Assembly: GCA_026122225.1 (NCBI GenBank)
Contig: JANEZZ010001642.1
Span: 1,736,001 to 1,800,000, forward strand
DNA: 64,000 nucleotides
Direction: 5' to 3'
Source of the DNA: Heloderma charlesbogerti
Taxonomy: Eukaryota; Chordata; Lepidosauria; Squamata; Helodermatidae
Below are positions 23,487-34,757 of this stretch, piece after piece; position 1 is the stretch's first letter, and every line of letters begins with the position of its first letter. The position numbers and the translations under genes were made by a program. A model generated the notes under the pieces. It ran no database searches. It was given only the letters and a program-made list of their open reading frames with translations, and was not told the DNA's origin.

Positions 23487-25024
23487 GCTTTAGCCAAATT
23501 AGTTGATATGAGGACTCAAGCTCACAGTAGGCAATTAACAGGTGACCTGGGGGATGTCATGTGGGCATTCAAACTGTATGCCTCTGCTCTTTTCTGGAAA
23601 AAGGGGGAAATTGCAGAAAGATCAGCCATACCAATCAAGGAAGCTTCCCTGTCAGAGCAATCAGATGACAGCACACTTGTGCTAACAGAATCCTCAGAAA
23701 CATGCATAACAGTGATGCTTCATGACAGTTGGGGTATCCATGACAGCATTGCACAATGTAACAGGATGACTGTGCAAAACCTACATCCATTAATAATGGA
23801 GTGCACCATAGACAACATGGAGAGGGAGCTGAAGGGAAACAGGGTAAGGCTTTGTTGTGTCTTGCCCTGGTTAAATGTAGTAATCCTTACCCAAGTCTCT
23901 GTGCTAGAGCACCCATACATCTTTTCTGGTAGATGTTAGTTTTAGTTTAGGCATTCCTGTGGACTGGAACATAAATTAACATAAACTATTGATTGGCTCA
24001 AATATTTTTTTATATATTAGAGATGTAACATAATAAAACATAAGCATATTTACTTGGAAATAAATTCTGCTGAAATTTAAACTGAACCTTCTTTACAAGT
24101 ATGCCTAGTTAGGAGTGCAGCTGGGTGTGTGTGGCAGGGAGGGAATGAGAACTAGACATATCTCTGGAAAGCTGCTTGGTACAAAGCATGCACAGACAGC
24201 CCTCACAGTATTTGGCAGAATATGGTGTGTTCACTTCAAGAAATGCAGCCTAGAATGGAGAAAGTCAAGGCTTGGAGATATTACAGGACAGCTGAGCAAG
24301 TGAACTTGCCATGAGGGCAGCAGCATTAAATCACTCAGTCAAGCAGCACTAGATTAAGTGCCCCATAATTAGATTGGGCACAGCAAGGAGTAGAAATGCA
24401 TGCACCACAGGCACAGAGGGACTTCCCTCCAGGTGTGGCATAATCATTGATAAGCACAGTATTTGGATGGGGATTTCCTCAGTCTTAAGCACCACAACTT
24501 TGGCTAACATATTCCACTTTCACACTAGTCAGGGTAAATTGTAAGTGCAGTCTTTCCTAAGAACATGGCTTCTAAATCCAAGGCGAGTACAAGAGCTTTT
24601 GTAAATCCTGCATATATTCAAAGCATATGTGTAATTTTATCCAAAGTAATAATCCCTTTTGAGCAAAGTTGAACATATGTTTAAGTGCTCTTGGGATCAA
24701 GTACTTTGATACTGTACTACTGTGATGACAAATCATTGGAAATAATTAAATATATTACAGTTCTGAATTCTCTATTTTCTAGGAGAAGCAACCTTGGTAC
24801 ACATAAATGTAACAGTTTTCCAGTCATCCCTTTTTATAACTCACTGCAAGAATACATAGGTTTAACAGGCACATTTTGATGGGGCCCTAGAGACATTATG
24901 TTTTGTGGGGTGGAAGTATCCAAATAGTTTACTATGTATATTGTTCATAGGAAGATGCCATATGGCCATCTATCATAATGCATTTAGGGCATCCCTGACA
25001 CTCTAAACATCTATAAGCTAGAAC
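23487..25024. other. intergenic, no clear gene
   Basis: Moderately GC DNA with open frames that lack any recognised family. A weak H2 fragment is present at about 24045-24100 (TTACTTGGAAATAAATTCTG). Confidence 0.45.
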
Positions 25025-25145
25025 AGAAGTCTCCAACCCTTTTGGGTTAGTGGGCACATTTGGAATTTTGAGAGAGTGTCATGGGCATGCTCACAAAATG
25101 GCTGTCATGAGGGGGTTGTCCATTCACAAAATGGCTGCCACACTC
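25025..25145. mobile_element. fragment related to the hAT-like element
   Basis: Starts AAGTCTCCAACCCTTTTGGG and continues with GTGGGCACATTTGG and AAAATGGCTG blocks, matching the left end of the 21476-22079 element. The right end is missing. Confidence 0.65.
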
Positions 25146-25924
25146 CATAATCAAGTCTAATCAAACTGAATCAAATCAAGTATATGGACATACTCTCATG
25201 AGACCAAGAAAAAGCAGATGCATCAACATCCAGGAAACAAGACAAAAACAGAGGCAATTAAGAAGGCAAGAGAATCCTTTGGAAAGCAAGGCAGGGTGAG
25301 CCTATCCATTCCTGTCATTTCCCAGTAACTTATAGGTGGACTATAATTGAGTTTTTTTTCTTGCAAAGTAGACAAGCGACTGTATTAATATTTTGTAGCA
25401 GCTGTAAGCGAAACAAAGCTGTCTTCTAAACCCCTGGCTGTGCTCTTTGTGGAGAGAAAGAAGGGACAGAGAAGCATTAAAGGGACCAGTTGGAGGCTGA
25501 TTCACACAATTATTTTCGTTAGATGCTGACATGGAGATGCCAACATGAGTTGCCCCTTTTTTCTTCAGAGAAGTGACCAGGAGAGTTAATGCCTTAAAGA
25601 TGTGCACAGAATTGCCATATCAACACATGGCAGAGCAGTCAGAAGCTTAGCTACTAAGCCAGATATGGTAACTTGTGGTAGTCTCACTGCTATATCACAG
25701 TGGTTATGTGAACTGGGCCCCAGGTTTATAGGTTTGTCAAGGAATGCTCAGGCTCCAGCATTCAACAATGACTTCCAAAATAGTTCACACCAATTAATTT
25801 GGTTTTATTTATACACTGAAGTAGATTCATCTATTTTCTAGCTGTGAAAGTTACCTGTCCACATAAAGATACCTGTGCAGGGATTGATCTGTAATATAGG
25901 AATTGTCTATTCTAGATATCTTTA
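25146..25924. other. intergenic, nothing recognised
   Basis: No gene or known repeat was seen. It includes a (T)n tract near 25353 and short unassigned frames. Confidence 0.45.
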
Positions 25925-26015
25925 GGAGTACTCAACTAAATATATTTACTTGAAAGCAAATTCCACTGAAATCAATGAGAGTTAGTTCCCAGTAAACTGG
26001 GTTAGTATTGAAATG
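25925..26015. repeat. H2 MITE fragment
   Basis: Contains ATTTACTTGAAAGCAAATTC, ATCAATGAGAGTTAG and TTCCCAGTAAACTGGG, a diverged H2 body. Confidence 0.5.
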
Positions 26016-26705
26016 TAGGAAATACTACTGTCTGGAAAAGTTGCTAGCAGAGGCCAAGAGATTCTTCTTCTTTTTCGACAGGATGCAAATGCAGCACTTC
26101 TTCCACTTCACATGCTCCAAGGCTGAGCTCCAGATAGAAAAAGCAGATTCTGGGGCCAACCTTTGGCAAACATTAGCTCATATTAAGCTGTGTTTTGTGG
26201 GCAGGCTCTTAGATCACTACTCACTAAAGTAGTGTGTCTGCTCCATGCCCTCTGCTGGAAAGAATCAGAATTTAGGAATTAGGGTTGTCTATTCTAAAAT
26301 CTAAATCCCAAAAGCAAATGATAGGGAGACCTAACATTTTGAAGCAAGGGACATTCATGATACTCTGTGGATCTGTGATCTTTTGTTATGCAATAAAAAG
26401 TGGCAGTTCCAAGCATTCAAAGTGAACAGAGAAGTTCTGCAATGGATGGATACGAATCCTGGAGGAATGAGCAGTTCAGTTTCTACCTTTCAGATCAATA
26501 AGTAAAACCAAGCAGGGCCTGTAATCTCCTCCTCACTCTTTCCCCTCCTCCCAGACCCACAAAGCCTGTCTGCCACCGGTGCCATTTCAGATTTCAAGGG
26601 TGGTGGGGGTGAAGGAAGATGCTTTAAGATTTAAAGGCCCACAGATGGATATATTCAAGATTAAACTGCAAAAAAGCGTGTAATTAAAGAACATTTGCTT
26701 GAGTT
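26016..26705. other. intergenic, nothing recognised
   Basis: No gene or known repeat was identified. It holds a TTCTTCTTTTTC pyrimidine tract near 26063 and a short purine-rich stretch near 26596. Confidence 0.4.
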
Positions 26706-27636
26706 AGGGCGCAATCCTATGACCACTAGACAGAGGCTAGACGGCCATAGGATTGGTCAGAGAACCGTTGCCCCAGCCCCTTTGCTTCGTAGATGGTGTG
26801 GATCGTACCTGAACTCCGTGCTCGGAGGAGCAGCACGGAATAGGGAAAAGGGGGGTGTCAGGGTGGAAACTGAGCCCAGAGAGCCCCAGAGCAGTTCTGA
26901 TTCTGAGGAGGAGAAGCCATCCGTGGGAGTGGAGCCAGCTCATCCCTCACAGGCTCAGCACCTGGCAGAGATTCCTCCTGCCAGCATTCCAGAGATAGTT
27001 AGTGACCCGGGGAGTGTGGGAGGGGGGCTTCTCAGATGCTCGACGCAGACACAAAGAGCAACGAGCAATGGAGGGCACGGAAAGGAGGCATAGCGCCCGT
27101 TCGACGTGCAAGCAACAGCCGCCTCCCATGGACCCAAGGGAAAGAGGGAGGATCTCTCCCTAGCACATCAGTTCTGGGTCTTCAAGTGACTCTCTTTCAA
27201 ACGGGGATCAACTGCCTGCCTGAAGTGCAGTCCACACTGCTGTTTCTTTGCTTTAGCCGCTGGTGATTAGCATCTGAAAGAGTAATTAAGCTGTAATGGG
27301 ATTAAAGCTTTGAAAATAATTCCCTTTTGTCTGTGTCTTGAGTTGGCTATTGGAATCTACTGAGAGAGGCCGCCAAGGCATTCCTGACAGGGGGCATTCC
27401 CAGGGGTGGGGCGTTCGTAAGTACCAGTATGACACTTCCTATATGTCGTCCGGCCTCCCCACCGCACACTCCGATGTCCCATGGCTAGACAGCCGCAATT
27501 GGCCATCTAGCTGTGAATGCAGGGTGGCTGAAGCATGGAGGAGACAATCCCCTTCGCGCTTCTCCCACCGTGCATTGGATAGGCGGTTGCTTATGAGTTC
27601 AGAGGCAGATGCCTATCTGCATAGGATTGCTTGCTC
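26706..27636 (+). mobile_element. H3 MITE copy 1, split by an LTR
   Basis: H3 is a MITE of about 430 bp with H1-like ends (GGGCGCAATCCTATG and an inverted ATAGGATTGC). Left part 26706-26855 and right part 27390-27636 rejoin into one copy when the LTR is removed. The right part has the GATAGGCGGTTGC and GTATGACACTTCC blocks shared with the copies at 50.8 and 62.9 kb. Confidence 0.85.
26856..27389 (+). mobile_element. solo LTR, copy 1 (nested in H3 MITE)
   Basis: 534 bases beginning TGTCAGGGTGGAAACTGAGC and ending TTCCTGACA, so it has TG...CA ends. It is flanked on both sides by GGGGG, a 5-bp target duplication. No internal retroelement region is attached. A polyadenylation-type stretch and GTCTGTGTCTTGAGTTGGCT lie near the 3' end. 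It shares an SDSEEE-containing frame with the other three LTRs. Ty3/gypsy or an endogenous retrovirus are both possible. Confidence 0.85.
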
Positions 27637-27637
27637 C

Positions 27638-27810
27638 AGAACATAAGAAGAGCCCTGCTGGATCAGACCAAGGGTCCATCTAGTCCAGCATTCTGTTCAC
27701 ACAGTGGCCAACCAGCTGTCAACCAGGAACCCACAAGTAGGACACGAGCGCAACAGCACCCTCCCACCCATGATCCGCAGCAACTGGTGTACAGAGTTCC
27801 TTCTAAATAG
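27638..27810 (+). repeat. reptile interspersed repeat fragment (GGATCAGACC type)
   Basis: Contains AAGAGCCCTGCTGGATCAG, CCATCTAGTCCAGCATTCTG and CACAGTGGCCAACCAG blocks of a high-copy reptilian repeat. A fuller, inverted copy lies at 53093-53380. Class not settled from sequence. Confidence 0.7.
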
Positions 27811-27947
27811 TATTGTCACTATATCTTTAGTGTTTCTTTCAGTTATAAACATACAATTATACATTTTGCACATAAAATAATTACTCACAATTATTTTCAG
27901 TTACTACTTAGATCTAACCTATGCTTTCGTTTTCATAAATCTAGAAG

Positions 27948-28146
27948 GTGTCTCATATCAGGTCAGACAATTTGTCAATCTACCCCAGTATTGTCAGCTC
28001 TGACTGGCAATGGCTTTCCAGGGTGTCAGGCAAAGGTCTTCCACATCCCCTGCTACCTGATCCTTTTAAGTGGAGATGCCAGGGATTAAATATGGGTCCT
28101 TCTGCATGCAAACCATGTGGTCTGAGCTATGGTTCTTCCCCTGAGC
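27948..28146 (-). mobile_element. tRNA-derived SINE
   Basis: Read on the minus strand, it begins with a tRNA-like head (degenerate TAGCTCAGACCACATGG A box and TTTAATCCCTGGCA B box). It continues to a CAGTCAGAGCTGACAATACT body and ends near TTGTCTGACCTGATATGAG. Decayed, and not a tRNA gene. Confidence 0.8.
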
Positions 28147-28216
28147 ATTGTGGTTACTGTTGTATACCTTATAATAACTATAGCACCAGTATCAATGCAG
28201 GTTAAATAGTCAAATT

Positions 28217-28217
<1 letters not shown>

Positions 28218-28251
<34 letters not shown>
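28218..28251. repeat. (GT)n microsatellite
   Basis: About 15 GT dinucleotides followed by a short T run. Confidence 0.95.
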
Positions 28252-28254
<3 letters not shown>

Positions 28255-28321
28255 TAGGGGAAAAGATTTCCTCTCCTGGATCCCTTCAATTAAACCTCTG
28301 CTACCTGTCTGTCTAAGGTGC

Positions 28322-28850
28322 TGTCAGGAGGCCCTAGCCGGACTCTTTCAGTCTACTCCAGTAGCCAACTCCAGACACAGACAAAGGATTATTTTCAAGG
28401 CTTTATTCCTTTTATAACTTAATAACTCTATCATCAGCGACTAAGCTATGAACAGCAGAGTAATCTATGCCCCAGGTTGGAAACAGTTGGTCCCCGTTTG
28501 AACAAGAATCACTTGCAGACCCTGAACTTATGGGCTAGAGAGAGTCCCTCCCCTTTTCCCTTGGGTCCTCTGGACGCGACCGTTGCTTGCGCACCAGATG
28601 GGTGCTACGCCTCCTTTCCGCGCCCTCCATAGCTTGTCACTCTCTGCATCTGCGTCAAGCATCCAGCCAGTCCTCCTCTCGCGCTCTTTCTCTCCCAGGA
28701 CTGCTATCTATGCCTGGAATGCCGGTAGGAGGAATTTCTGCCAGCTGCAAGGCCTGGGAGGGAAGAACGCGCTCCTCTCCCATGGACGGCTGTTCCTCCT
28801 AAGAATCAGAACTGCTCTGAGGTTCTATGGGCTCAGTGTCTACCCTGACA
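28322..28850 (-). mobile_element. solo LTR, copy 2
   Basis: 529 bases, the inverse orientation of copy 1: it starts TGTCAGGAGG and ends TACCCTGACA on the plus strand. Flanking pentamers GGTGC and GGCAC differ at two positions, so the target duplication is only suggestive. The polyadenylation-type stretch and the SDSEEE-type frame lie on the minus strand, the latter interrupted. The LTR sits at the left edge of the TIR element at 28852-29756. Confidence 0.85.
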
Positions 28851-28851
28851 G

Positions 28852-29756
28852 GCACCATCTACATGGCACCGCTTTCAACCTTCACTCTGTTGTAACTGCA
28901 CAGCATCGCAGCTGTGAATTTGCTTCTCCTGCAGTACACATGCAATTTACTGCAGACTTCTCCAGTCGGAAAATCCGCTGTGCCCTGACACATAGCTGTC
29001 GGAGTAGTAAACAGCAGTCGCGCTGCCCTTTTTTTACCATTATATTTAAATGCGCAGCTGCACAGGCACATGAGGGTGGGGGTGCGACACTTTGTGTTTT
29101 AGTGGTTGTTTTGTATTTTAGGGGTTCTTTTGTGTCTGTCCATTCCTCATTAGGTAAAATGTGGGTGGTTTGCTCCTTTGTTACCATGTCAACTTTTTTG
29201 CAGTTCTCCAGCCCGAGACTCTTGCGATGGTTCACACATGCCAAGGCGTGTGCCCATGAGAGGTATGTGCCTACCCATCATTCCACAATGGTGGCTAGAG
29301 CGAAGTTGGTCCTGGACCTTCGGCTCCCCCAACACCACCCTGCCCCCTGGCCCTTGGCCACTGACTCCAAAGCAGCCATTGCGAAGATATGAAGCTGCAA
29401 AGGTGTACGAAAGTGTGGTTGAAGAAATTAGCGTGCTTCCCCATGCCTCTGTAACTGCGCAGCTGCAAAGGAATGGGGAGGAGCAAGAGGGCGTCACCGA
29501 GTGACACAAGCATTAGGGACGCCTACCAGATGCCCACCACAAAATGCAAAGTCGGTTCAGAGAAGGAACAGACAGCTTGCAACCATAGGAAACCCACAGC
29601 AAACCAAAAGCATCGCAGCAAAAACATCTTTGGAAATCTGCATATTCCAGGTGAAAAGCACGGTTAGGCTGCAAAGCGGCTATTACGTCATATGTCACAA
29701 AGGACCTCGAATTGCAGCAGCCCAGGAATAAATGGCTCGTGTAGATGGGGCCTAGA
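28852..29756. mobile_element. TIR element of about 0.9 kb, non-autonomous
   Basis: The left end reads GGCACCATCTACATGGCACC and the right end, inverted, GGCCCCATCTACACGAGCC. The interior has CAGCTG-rich and T-rich blocks and no transposase frame. The long open frame over its left part (28583-29392) runs across the LTR boundary and is not a gene. The same CATCTACA-type end motif recurs at 45941-46982. Confidence 0.6.
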
Positions 29757-29789
29757 TCTGAGGTGTGAAACCCCCTCTTTGAACCCACA

Positions 29790-30070
29790 GGCACAATTCC
29801 ATTTCAGAGAAACTCTCAGGAGTTGCAGTCCATTGGTGGGCATGCCAAAGGCAAAAGGGCCAGGCCAAATACCAGCATATTTTAGCTTAAAGGTTTTTCT
29901 GCCAGTGACTAAGCCTTAGAAGAAGCATTTCAACCGTTTAGAATGGAAAAAATGTGCAAAAGCTGGGAAACTACCAAACAATCTTTGGTCGAGGGAAAGG
30001 AGGTAGGGCCATCTAGGGAAACCCACAGGGCTGGATTTCAACCCAGGCCTGAGGTTCTGCACCCCTGATT
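29790..30070 (+). mobile_element. hAT-like interspersed repeat
   Basis: Matches, in inverse orientation, the sequence at 37603-37925 (shared blocks include CCATTTCAGAGAA, GCCAAAGGCAAAAG, CAGCTTAAAGG-like and CTAAGCCTTAG). The right end reads TGAGGTTCTGCACCCCTG, a hAT-like CAGGGGTG end when inverted. Confidence 0.65.
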
Positions 30071-31082
30071 TAGATGGAGCAGGGAGTAGGCAATGACAAA
30101 ATTATCTTTAATATCCCTTTGTCTTGATACACAGGTCTTCATGTACTGCAGTGGAATGCATGAACTCAGATGCATGGAAGAATCTCTTAACGCTCACTCA
30201 CTGAAGAGATGGTTGGTGCTGGCAAGAGGTAGGGTAAGTTCAGAAGGGGACAAGTTCAGAATATTTGAGAAGCACTGCCTTAATGGGAACAAGCCCAGAT
30301 ATACTCTTCCAAATGGCAAGGAATCGTCTGAAACCCAGCTATGGCATAATGTTAAATGCTTGAAATGCACAAAGGAAATACAACTTTAGGAATCCCATTG
30401 CATCAGACAATGTACACAGGATAAAATGTAGCCCTGCTCAAAGCCTAAATACAGGAGAAGAAAAGCAGATGGAAAAAAATTACAGTTAAACTGAGGAAAG
30501 AGTGGAGCAATACAAGTCATCAGTGATCCCTTTTGACCTGTCACCCAATCTTTGTCCATTTTTATATAAGCATCATGGGAGTATTTGAAGGAGGACAAAG
30601 AAATGCTTCAATAAAAGACTTCTTGTGATGTGATTTGGAGAGCTGGTATGATTTTTCATTTTTGTATGTTTGGGATTGACAGCCCTGTGAAGTCTGAAGC
30701 ATTTGATCTGTGCTACAGAGGCACTAAATTAACATTAATGAGCTCATCCAAATCTCCATATACTCTCCGTGCAGGTTTTCAAGATAATCTCAATCTGTTG
30801 CAGCCATGAGAAAAAGATTCCTTGTTTTCTTCATACATTCATTCTCAAAACTCTGCCCATGTAACTTTCAGCCATGTCAGTTTACAGCAAATTGACAATA
30901 CATGTGCAGTGCCAATGCAGTGTGGTTTTGCCTTTCAGCATGCCACTGCTAATCACCCTAAGAACTGGTTGGTGGTAGTGTCCCAAAAGCCAGATCTAGT
31001 GTACCCATGGGTTCGTTTCCCCATGGCTGCCACAGAGTGAGACTACTGTGAGAATCAGCACTGAGAGTATTTGGAGATAGTC
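30071..31082. other. intergenic, nothing recognised
   Basis: No exon or known repeat was seen. Short frames have no similarity I recognise. Confidence 0.45.
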
Positions 31083-31306
31083 TGGATCCATTTCAATCTC
31101 ATTTCAGATCTGGTCTCCTGGAACTCCTGGCAATGTTTCTTACCATTTACCATGAGACCCTTCTGGATATGCTGTCTGGGTTAGGGATTAAAAGCACCAT
31201 ATTTCAATTGTTCTGCTCCTACCTGGATGGGCATTCCAGAATGGTGCTGAGTGAGTACTGATCAACCCAGTGGCATTTATGCTATGAGGTCCCTCAGGGT
31301 TCCATT
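31083..31306 (+). mobile_element. L2-like LINE, part upstream of BovB insertion
   Basis: Decayed reverse transcriptase coding: a frame reading LLDMLSGLGIK, then FCSYLDGHSRMVLSEY, then YEVPQGS, the pattern of L2-clade RT. It stops where BovB begins, and the same element seems to resume after 33490. Confidence 0.75.
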
Positions 31307-33489
31307 CAGTCAGTAAAAACAAAACCTGGAGCTGACTGTGGCTCAGATCATGAGCTGCTTCTTGCAAAATTTCGGCTTAAATTGAAGAATGTAGGGAAAA
31401 CCACTATACCATTCAGGTATGACCTAAATCATATCCTTTATGAATATACAGTGGAGGTGAGGAATAGATTTAAGGGATGAGACCTGATAGACAGAGTGCC
31501 TGAGGAACTATGGACGGAGGTCCGTAACATTGTTCAGGAGGCAGCAACGAAATCCATCCCAAAGAAAAAGAAATGCAAGAAAGCAAAGTGGCTGTCTGAT
31601 GAGGCTTGAGAAGTAGCTGAGGAAAGAAGGGAAGCAAAAAGCAAGGGAGAAAGGGGAAGATATATCCAACTGAATGCAGAGTTCCAGAGAATAGCAAGGA
31701 GAGACAAGAAGGCCTTCTTAAATGAAAAATGCAAAGAAATGGAGGAAAACAACAGAATGGGAAAGACTAGAGATCTCTTCAAGAAAATTGGAGATATCAA
31801 GGGAACGTTTTGTGCAAAGACGGGCATGATAAAGGACAAAGAAGGCAAGGACCTAACAGAAGCAGATGAGATTAAGAAGAGGTGGCAAGAATACACAGAA
31901 GAACTATACAGGAAAGATCTGAATGTCCCTGATAGCCATGATAGTGCACTCACTGAACTTGAGCCGGACATCCTCGAGAGTGAAGTCAAGTGGGCCTTAG
32001 GAAGCATTAGTAACAACAAAGCTAGCGGAGATGACAGTCTTCCAGCTGAGCTATTTAAAATCCTAAAAGATGATGCTGTTAAGTGCTGCACTCAATATGC
32101 CAACAAATTTGGAACACTCAACAGTGGCCACAAGACTGGAAAAGGTCAGTTTACATTCCAATTCCAAAGAAGGGCAATGCCAAAGAGTGTTCAAACTACC
32201 GTACAATTGCACTCATTTCACATGCCAGCAAGGTGATGCTCAAAATCCTACAAGCTAGGCTTCAGCAGTATGCGAACCGAGAACTACCGGAAGTACAAGC
32301 GGGGTTTCGAAGAGGCAGAGGAACTAGAGATCAAATCGCCAACATTCGTTGGATCATGGAGAAAGCAAGAGAATTCCAGAAAAACGTCTATTTCTGCTTC
32401 ATTGACTACGCTAAAGCCTTTGATTGTGTGGATCACAACAAACTGTGGCAAATTCTGAAAGAGATGGGAATACCGGACCACCTTACCTGTCTCCTGAGAA
32501 ACCTGTACGAGGGTCAAGAAGCAACAGTAAGAACCAGACATGGAACAACCGATTGGTTCAAAATTGGGAAAGGAGTACGACAAGGCTGCATATTGTCACC
32601 CTGCTTATTTAACTTATATGCAGAGTACATCATGAGAAATGCCGGGTTGGATGAATCACAGGTCAGAATTAAGATTGCTGGGAGAATTATCAACAACCTC
32701 AGATACTCAGACGATACCACCCTAATGGCAGAAAGCGAAGAGGATCTAAAGAGCCTCTTGTTGAGGGTGAAAGAGGGGAGTGCAAAAGCTGGTGTGAAAG
32801 TCAACATTAAAAAAACTCAGATCATGGCATCTGGCCCCATCACTTCCTGGTATATAGAAGGGGAAGAAATGGAAGCAGTGACAGATTTTCTTTTCTTGGG
32901 CTCCAAGATCACCGCAGATGGTGACTGTGGCCATGAAATTAAAAGATGCTTGCTCCTTGGGAGGAAAGCTATGGCAAACCTAGACAGCATAGTGAGAAGC
33001 AGAGACATCACCTTGCCGACAAAGGTCCGTCTAATCAAAGCTATGGTTTTCCCAGTAGCAACGTATGGCTGTGAGAGCTGGACTATAAGGAAGGCTGAGT
33101 GCCGAAGAATCGATGCTTTCGAATTGTGGTGCTGGAGAAGACTCTTACGAGTCCCCTGGACTCCAAGGAGGTCAAATCAGTCCATCCTAAAGGAAATCAA
33201 CCCTGAGTGCTCATTGGAAGGACAGATACTGAAGCTGAAGCTCAAATATTTTGGCCACCTATTGAGAAGAGAAAACTCCCTGGAAAAGACCCTGATGCTG
33301 GGAAAGACTGAAGGCAAAAGGAGAAGGGGACGGCAGAGGATGAGATGGCTAGATAGCATCACAGATGCAATGAATATGGACTTGAGCACGCTCCGGGAGA
33401 GAGCGGAGGACAGGAAGGCCTGGCGTGCTATGGTCCATGGGGTCACGAAGAGTCGGACACGACTGAACGACTGAACGACTGAACAACAA
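31307..33489 (+). mobile_element. BovB (RTE-clade) LINE, 5'-truncated
   Basis: 2.2 kb of BovB starting at the end of its endonuclease domain (GADCGSDHELL) and reaching the true 3' end with a CTGAACGA/CAACAA tail. BovB is abundant in squamates and in ruminants, where it arrived by horizontal transfer. It lies within an L2-like LINE. The 5' half (5' UTR and most of the endonuclease) is missing, so it cannot transpose. Confidence 0.95.
31319..33474 (+). pseudogene. BovB ORF2 remnant (endonuclease end and reverse transcriptase)
   Basis: The frame has in-frame TGA codons near 31479 and 31607. A one-base loss near 32081-32084 then moves it from the frame open at 31739-32236 to the one open at 32083-33474 (463 codons). 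Within that long frame the RT palm is readable: motif A as FIDYAKAFD with the Asp codon at 32404, PGLS-type motif B as RQGCILSPCLFNLY, and motif C as YSDD at 32704-32715 where YADD is usual in this family. The C-terminal Cys/Trp-rich part ends HGVTKSRTRLND. The stops, the frameshift and the missing endonuclease make it a dead copy, although the RT part is well kept. Confidence 0.92.
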
Positions 33490-33529
33490 GTTAGTTTTAA
33501 CAATCCTGATGCCAGTTATTAGGTGGGAC

Positions 33530-34112
33530 TGAATGCACGGATCATATCTCAACAGTTTTTAAAGAGCTACATTGGCTGCCAAATAATTTCTGGGTGAAAT
33601 TCAAAGTGCTTGTGATTACCTAACGTCCTAAATGGGTTGGGACACAGGTACATGAAAGGTACATGCCTTCTACAATGTGAGATGCTTGAACCTGACAGTC
33701 ATATCTGGAGGACCTTCTCCATGTTCTGTTCCCCCACTCTCACCCTGCCCCAGAACCATCTGACACTAGGCAGGTGGTGACTGGAGAAAGGGCCTTCTTG
33801 GTTGTGGTACCCCATCTGTTAAATTCCTCCCTACAACCCAAGGGAGGCCACCTGGTGCCAACCCTTGTGTCACTTTGAAGTCAGACATATACCTTTTAAT
33901 TGACCCTAGCCTTTTACCTGTAAGCTGGCTGTAGGTTTTGTTTTATCCATTATGCTAATTGTTATGATTTGTTTTTAACTGCTGCTTTCTGCTGTTTTAT
34001 CTATTTTATTTTATTGGTTTGTATATATTGCTATGTGTATGTGATTACTCTGCCCTGGAAGTTTTGCTGAAGGGCAGCATATAAATATATTTATTAATTC
34101 ATTCATTCATTA
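33530..34112 (+). mobile_element. L2-like LINE, part downstream of BovB insertion
   Basis: Continues the L2-like coding (AGCTACATTGGCTGCC, then a GAGAAAGGGCCTTCTTGG block) into an AT-rich 3' UTR. It ends CTGAAGGGCAGCATATAAAT and (ATTC)n. With 31083-31306 it brackets BovB. Confidence 0.75.
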
Positions 34113-34561
34113 CTAATAAATCCAGGGTGAACTTAGACAGTGACAGAGCATGCACACAGTCAGCTTAGCATGAGCTGAAGTGGCTGGAAGTCAGCATTAC
34201 TTTCTCCTATGACTGCTATGGGCAGGCCTATTTTTCAGTACAGACGTGGACATAACATAACTAGAACCAGTAGTTTTGTTTCTAAAATGTGAGATGCTGA
34301 GACTCGACTGCCTGGATGTCATATCATCTTGCCCTTATTCCTAATATCAGTCATGGCATAGGGAGCATTACAGACGGGGCGGATGCCTCATTGAATAATT
34401 GCTTCCTCCTCACACCCCCAATCTAATACAACTTCACTAACAGTTTGCATGTGAAAGACGAAGTTTACCTTCTCAGAAAGTATCTTGCACTTTCTTTGGC
34501 CCTCACATATTTTTTAGTGTTGTCCACTGATTTCAGGTGATTGGGAATTAATAGTAACACC

Positions 34562-34757
34562 ATAGGATCATAGGAAGATATCTTGGACCATATCAGACCA
34601 TTGGTTCATCTAGCTCAGTGTTGTCCATGGTGCATAGAAACATCTCTCTAGGGTTTCAGACAGCAGTCTTTACCATCCCTACCTGGAGATGCCAATGATT
34701 GAACCTGGGACCCTTTGCATGCCAAGCATGTGCTTCACCACTGAGCTACAGCCCTTC
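34562..34757 (-). mobile_element. tRNA-derived SINE
   Basis: On the minus strand it starts GGGCTGTAGCTCAGTGGTGA (intact A box), followed by a B box GGTTCAATCATTGGC. The body ends with CAATGGTCTGATATGGTCC. The tRNA-like head is much better kept than in the copy at 27948. Confidence 0.88.

Noticed and set aside
23319..23939. Open frame of 206 codons
   Set aside because: Its first part is the PAL-C MITE palindrome and the rest has no recognised domain, splice context or codon signal.
28583..29392. Open frame of 269 codons
   Set aside because: It runs across an LTR and the adjoining TIR element in the antisense of the LTR frame, with no similarity to a known family.
34562..34757. tRNA-like A and B boxes
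   Set aside because: They belong to the head of a SINE with a long non-tRNA body; no cloverleaf of a functional tRNA.
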